A stretch of DNA of 9,002 nucleotides from assembly GCA_002784505.1 (NCBI GenBank), contig PFLF01000074.1, positions 1 to 9,002 on the forward strand. The letters run 5' to 3'. This DNA comes from Candidatus Roizmanbacteria bacterium CG_4_10_14_0_8_um_filter_39_9 (GTDB lineage: Bacteria; Patescibacteriota; Microgenomatia; UBA1406; GWC2-37-13). Shown here piece after piece: positions 6,501-9,002 of this stretch; positions within the stretch are counted from its first letter, which is position 1; the number at the start of each line of letters is the position of its first letter. The translations under genes were made by a program, and so were the position numbers. The notes under the pieces are model-generated. The model saw only the letters and a list, made by a program, of their open reading frames with translations. It did not search any database and was not told the DNA's origin.

Positions 6501-9002
6501 GCAGAGTTTTTTACAAAAATACAAGATGCTCTTCCGTTATTGGGGGAACAAAGAGTTACATTGGGTACGCAGACATTTCATCGTGAATATACAAGATTAT
6601 TTGACGAAGCAATGAATGCAATAAAAGCGAAGAATTTCCCAAGTGAAGAGGAAAAAAATGAAGCAATACTGCAGGCAAAAGAGGATGCGGGCAATAAGGC
6701 AGGAGCTACTGCATGGGGTTCTCTTTGGACGGACTATTATAAAGCACGATCATCAGCCATATACGGACAAGGAAAAGCCGGTGATATCACCAAAGCTTTA
6801 AAAGATCAGATAGACCGAGTTACATTATTGATGGGGGGGAGAAATTCTAATGAATCTCTCGCATATCTTCGCCAAGCGTGGACCGGAGCTTTACAGGCTA
6901 GATTAAAAAGCGGAGATCAGGATGAAAGACAGCAATTGTTCTATATTGCCTTGGAATTGCTTTCCACAAGTACTATTGCTGAGGCTCTGGCAAAAAGAGA
7001 AGAAAAAGGATATGCAAAAATGACTCGGACACTTGGCCGTGAGACAAATGCATTTATAGCTATGCTGATTGCGAATCCAAATTTAAACGAAATAGCAACA
7101 ATTGAAACAAGATACTTTGGTCCCGGAAAAGATACCAAATCCCTTCCTTTTTATGTTAAGACTCTTGGTCTTATCAGATGGACTCTGCTTCAAAGAGAGC
7201 AACAAGAAGGAAGTATCACCGGAGCCCCGCTTACCGCGGCTCAACTGGAGAAATTTGGACTAATGTCTCTTGCCTCAATTGAACAGTCGTTAAACACCAT
7301 GGCAAACGGTAATCCGTCTGCATTTATGGAGTTGTTCTTATATTTCCTTATGGTTTCACCTTGGTCAACTTCAAATTTCGCCCCACTTAGCATTCATCTG
7401 AAAGGTGAAAGAAAAGGGACGGTGGCAGTGAGAAGTGCTGTTGATCAAGTGCAACGAGAGCTAACTCAAAAAATGGCCGCTGAAGACCCTTCAAGAAAAC
7501 CATCAGCGATAGATCTATTCTATGCTGCGCTTAATGCCGGTGCTGATGCTCCGGAATTCCCACAAGCACGTGTTCCTTTTGGAGGTGCAGTGAATAATAT
7601 GTTGGAGCTCGCAGTAACATATCCGGCTTTAAATAGATCAATACCTGAAGATGTTTGGCGCTCTTGGTTTGATCATGCGCGCATGATTACAAAGCCGCCT
7701 GGTGTTGCCCATGTGCTTGAACCTTCAAAAGACCCTGCCGTTCAAGCTCAGCAGATTAAGATAACCACACGCCTGTATGAAATAGTCGAAGCAATGGTAA
7801 AAGATGAGCGATTTAACTACGGGAGTGCACCTGTTGGTTGGAGCGGAACTACCAAACAAGAAGAAATAGCCCTTCTGCGAAGGGGTATTCTTGCAAAACG
7901 CACAACAAATCCTAATGTAGAGCTTAGTGAAAAAGAAGCTGAGGCTTCAGTTGGTTGGGGTGATATAACAAAACTTACAGAAGCTGATACATTAGCATTG
8001 GCAGGATATGACGAAAGACTTAAATTAGTTAATAAAACAGCAGCAGCGCTTGTCTATATGGGACGAACTCTTGGTATGCGTGATCATGAAGCGGAATATG
8101 TTAAGGCGCCTCTTCGAGCGCGTTTTATGTCACTTTTGGCAGATATTCAATTTGATGCAATGCAATCGCAAATGGCAGTACAAGAAGGTGGAAGCACAGG
8201 AGTTGATGCACAAAAAATGCAGGGTAATTTTGCACCTGAACTGCATCTGGCAGCACAGGAAATCCTCAGCAGATGTATGTATGAATATCCTCCGGAGGTT
8301 ATTAAGGCTTTTTTTGAAGATATTGCAAGTCGTGCCGGACATGATCCCGGTATGAGCAAGATAGTTGAAAATAACAATTGGCAGATTCTAGTTACTCTTC
8401 TTGCCGCTATTCCGGAAGGAATGAGAAATGATACATTTAGTACTCAGGCAGACCTTGCGGCGGGATTCAGGACAAACGTTGGGCCGGCTGCGGCAGAAGT
8501 AAGTCTTGAATTATTGGAAAAATGGCCAGGACTTGCAGGACCGTACGATCGAGGATCAATTCTTGGGACATTACTTAAAAAGGAGGATCTGGATGCAGTT
8601 CATCCAGGTCAAGGAGAAATAGGAAGACAGAGTGACATGGAAGATATTTCAACTGCCCTTCCACCTCAGGCTATTAGGGTTGTTTCGCATTATGGTACAA
8701 GACCTGATCCAAATAAGAATGAACATGTCAAAGATACCGAAACAATGCCAGGAGATCAAAGAGCCAACCTAGTTGAAACAATAAAAGCATTGGGAACAGA
8801 AGATCTTATGGAAAGGGCTTTGCAAACAAGAGAATTAAGACCACCACGGGACGTTGAGAAGTATTTAAAAGCAGCTCAACTGATAGCCCAAGCAACCCGC
8901 CGTACAGTCGGCAATCTATTGCACGACTATCTAGAGACTATAGCAGTTGTTAATGGCGAGATAGGTTTAAATGTTAAAGTAGATGCAGAAGGAAGATTAA
9001 TA
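3525..9002 (+). CDS. Giant helical repeat protein, C-terminus beyond the window (partial)
   Basis: One open frame of 1826 codons runs off the right edge with no stop. I do not recognise the family. No signal peptide or transmembrane segment is apparent, so it is probably cytosolic; the sequence reads as mostly amphipathic helix with few cysteines. Residues about 82-1330 contain five diverged tandem units of roughly 250 residues. These are marked by GAGR (82), GVGT (330), GFGT (584), GLGT (834) and GQGK (1081), with a second motif about 112-125 residues later in the first four: FLNG (207), YLQN (448), YLNG (698) and YLNG (946). Residues about 1331-1826 are also helical but show no clear unit boundary; ALGTED occurs at 1755. 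The start follows the predicted promoter by about 17 nt and has no Shine-Dalgarno. The gene lies downstream of the lipoprotein gene and has a similar promoter, suggesting a shared process. A structural scaffold is a guess. Confidence 0.85.
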   Translation, partial: MASKPDQIITSLGEARKRHPVLTTFSSLPLRHIAGHVLGTRYQHPSLVKNAMNWASAQRVPILDPNGLWDAIIERVTNSDTGAGREFDKARFVAERLQERMIPELGPAYENANDVVPFLVSAQQRLLDALQAHSDDPDMRQMLANMYRLVQESPSLAEAWSEERYQHARYMVDPDKPDATFVNLPNRCIDKMGYGVTGSDGAHSLRFLNGKSVFAAQFTSFATDPRVTGMDAKSRATLYDMCQEAAQRGLESPSGDNMTIDINKHVLPALKALAPAQYTVQALRDGSVKKVAEIAVRDAGTSRQLFDASIDGSKQMWENWTTALENLKTGVGTQADEAIKEVEHQILEGVGQIAKRELPIQAAFIQEGLTAIRNIITNKKSTDAASIEAVSLYDKMHEVLQQGWGYLRRDVQLVNNESMISTLKTYAELLGNPTFGLNGDQRFTIRRYLQNELTALAEMVNDINPEFSHNFFSAIQQLKPIIQAQGDVDARAFGIGIYSGLTKELTHASQGMVDIICVEPVAADLKSAAQLSMDAYEKENNSKADYNPSLKEYAGYQAKQALLRAPTRGTVQPMVDSLTNKIFGFGTEGQAVAEADLSVLKSLETALMKRANDLGAQVRFADALEAQLLDQLASSQNPKIREILNGVISPAGMGIGNTRVLQELDDIRTKDSFYLWDLASRMTDRRIASDSPVSAVEYLNGQLNRLTTRVGARDAQAQTQFYQNAQILKTAVHGTKEPMMRDVVISAYTKIVNVLTEAHITMVDNIFNTAPPDEATLQVVAYEAIGAYRTRAGQSATEEEVQHIGFKARLAHMRSFADGVINPIVASFTDEIYGLGTEHNAVATAESALLARINAEVMRRKNVLGPQSRFVDAIEARLLDELAKSQNIGILEVLNAIIPAEPTDGKEVYQHLDDMRMVNGYFFRDLASRMTDRRIASDSPVSAASYLNGQIGRLTTRMKARDAGTQYSAGMSSSQILTEMARTKNATYQGELAEFFTKIQDALPLLGEQRVTLGTQTFHREYTRLFDEAMNAIKAKNFPSEEEKNEAILQAKEDAGNKAGATAWGSLWTDYYKARSSAIYGQGKAGDITKALKDQIDRVTLLMGGRNSNESLAYLRQAWTGALQARLKSGDQDERQQLFYIALELLSTSTIAEALAKREEKGYAKMTRTLGRETNAFIAMLIANPNLNEIATIETRYFGPGKDTKSLPFYVKTLGLIRWTLLQREQQEGSITGAPLTAAQLEKFGLMSLASIEQSLNTMANGNPSAFMELFLYFLMVSPWSTSNFAPLSIHLKGERKGTVAVRSAVDQVQRELTQKMAAEDPSRKPSAIDLFYAALNAGADAPEFPQARVPFGGAVNNMLELAVTYPALNRSIPEDVWRSWFDHARMITKPPGVAHVLEPSKDPAVQAQQIKITTRLYEIVEAMVKDERFNYGSAPVGWSGTTKQEEIALLRRGILAKRTTNPNVELSEKEAEASVGWGDITKLTEADTLALAGYDERLKLVNKTAAALVYMGRTLGMRDHEAEYVKAPLRARFMSLLADIQFDAMQSQMAVQEGGSTGVDAQKMQGNFAPELHLAAQEILSRCMYEYPPEVIKAFFEDIASRAGHDPGMSKIVENNNWQILVTLLAAIPEGMRNDTFSTQADLAAGFRTNVGPAAAEVSLELLEKWPGLAGPYDRGSILGTLLKKEDLDAVHPGQGEIGRQSDMEDISTALPPQAIRVVSHYGTRPDPNKNEHVKDTETMPGDQRANLVETIKALGTEDLMERALQTRELRPPRDVEKYLKAAQLIAQATRRTVGNLLHDYLETIAVVNGEIGLNVKVDAEGRLI
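3768..4511 (+). repeat. Giant-protein repeat unit A (residues 82-329)
   Basis: The most diverged N-terminal unit, 248 codons. It begins with GAGREFDKARFVAERL, aligned with the GxGT starts of later units. It contains VTGSDGAHSLRFLNG near residues 196-210, corresponding to IASDSPVSAVEYLNG of unit C (residues 687-701). Assignment rests on matching two motifs in order and on the 248-residue interval to the next unit. Confidence 0.45.
4512..5273 (+). repeat. Giant-protein repeat unit B (residues 330-583)
   Basis: A 254-codon unit beginning GVGTQADEAIKEV. Its midpoint motif RRYLQNELTALAEMV (446-460) aligns with VEYLNGQLNRLTTRV of unit C. Its end is clearly related to the end of unit C: SGLTKELTHASQGMVDII parallels TKIVNVLTEAHITMVDNI, and VQPMVDSLTNKIF parallels INPIVASFTDEIY, each leading into the next GxGTE. 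Confidence 0.6.
5274..6023 (+). repeat. Giant-protein repeat unit C (residues 584-833)
   Basis: A 250-codon unit beginning GFGTEGQAVAEADL. It aligns with unit D along much of its length. Corresponding blocks include VRFADALEAQLLDQLASSQN / SRFVDAIEARLLDELAKSQN, the identical DLASRMTDRRIASDSP (677-692 and 925-940), and YLNGQLNRLTTR / YLNGQIGRLTTR. This is the best supported repeat pair in the protein. Confidence 0.75.
5551..5599 (+). repeat. 49-nt perfect direct repeat, copy 1
   Basis: Identical base for base to 6295-6343, including every synonymous position, and offset by 744 nt (248 codons). It encodes DLASRMTDRRIASDSP in unit C. It is locally rich in CGC and GCC codons compared with the AGA- and GCA-rich remainder. 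Near-identity continues a little further to GTCTGCAG versus TTTCTGCAG. Confidence 0.95.
6024..6764 (+). repeat. Giant-protein repeat unit D (residues 834-1080)
   Basis: A 247-codon unit beginning GLGTEHNAVATAES, closely parallel to unit C through the YLNG motif at 946. After about residue 970 it diverges from the ends of units B and C, but it still leads into the next unit through WTDYYKARSSAIYGQGK, resembling IVASFTDEIYGLGT. Confidence 0.7.
6295..6343 (+). repeat. 49-nt perfect direct repeat, copy 2
   Basis: Second copy of the sequence at 5551-5599, in the same codon register, within unit D. Identity at synonymous sites stands out because flanking parts of the two units differ at most codons. 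Confidence 0.95.
6765..7514 (+). repeat. Giant-protein repeat unit E (residues 1081-about 1330), diverged
   Basis: Begins IYGQGKAGDITKAL, matching IYGLGTEHNAV of unit D with lysine in place of threonine, 247 residues after it. A weak counterpart of the YLNG motif may be FYVKTLGLIRWTLL near 1209-1222. The end is uncertain; no convincing sixth GxGT follows at the expected distance. Included mainly because the spacing fits the series. Confidence 0.4.

Noticed and set aside
5224..7138. Antisense open frames at 5224-5424, 5706-6041 and 6941-7138
   Set aside because: They lie opposite the uninterrupted giant frame; Cys-, Ser- and Phe-rich translations are typical of shadow frames.
8050..8377. Overlapping + frame 8050-8355 and minus frames 8130-8377
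   Set aside because: The giant frame continues through without a stop and has coherent codon use; these have no start signals or recognisable domains.
8787..8798. ALGTED at residue 1755 as a sixth unit start
   Set aside because: It is about 674 residues after the fifth motif, not a multiple of 250, and lacks the IYG-type lead-in and following motifs.
1..9002. CRISPR array, tRNA, rRNA or insertion sequence
   Set aside because: No regularly spaced short repeats, no cloverleaf or rRNA-like sequence, and no transposase frame or terminal inverted repeats were seen.

Overview
The window is A+T-rich bacterial DNA. All three clear transcription units run left to right, each with a sigma70-type promoter. 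TAA and TGA both act as ordinary stops: the lipoprotein gene ends in TGA, and the giant gene stays open for 1826 codons using only GGN for glycine. This argues against lineages that read TGA as glycine. The small BrnT/BrnA-like module, a monoderm-compatible lipoprotein with a large cytosolic tail, and a very large uncharacterised helical protein are the kind of content seen in Candidate Phyla Radiation (Patescibacteria, for example Microgenomates) genomes. That placement is inference only; no marker gene is present.

Layout. 1-243 has no convincing gene. It is pyrimidine-rich on the + strand, has two small adjacent hairpins, and may hold eroded leftward sequence. 244-859 is a toxin-antitoxin operon: a brnT-like toxin overlapping a brnA/CopG-like ribbon-helix-helix antitoxin, with a promoter whose -10 box sits inside an inverted repeat that could be the antitoxin operator. 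860-1049 is a promoter region with a near-consensus extended -10 promoter. 1050-3362 encodes a 770-residue predicted lipoprotein: a lipobox, a Cys-containing exported region with an Ig-like beta domain, one transmembrane segment near residue 385, and a helical cytoplasmic domain of about 370 residues. 3363-3524 is a very A+T-rich spacer with a second extended -10 promoter resembling the first. 3525 to the right edge is one uninterrupted frame of at least 1826 codons with no stop, encoding a giant protein that looks soluble, cytosolic and alpha-helical.

The most interesting result is internal periodicity in the giant protein. GxG[T/K/R] motifs fall at residues 82, 330, 584, 834 and 1081, with intervals of 248, 254, 250 and 247. 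A second [FY]LNG-like motif follows about 112-125 residues after each of the first four. The first 1330 or so residues therefore look like five diverged tandem units of about 250 residues. Two units share a perfect 49-nt stretch although they are otherwise strongly diverged. I do not recognise this repeat family; a distant resemblance to annexin GxGT calcium loops is noted as a hypothesis.

The lipoprotein and giant-protein genes are adjacent and share promoter architecture: an ATAAATWTACATA element, a TTG -35 box, and the 11-mer TTTGTTATAAT. They may be co-regulated parts of one envelope-to-cytoplasm system, with a membrane-spanning lipoprotein presenting a cytosolic domain to a giant repeat scaffold. 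The TA operon is probably an unrelated neighbour.
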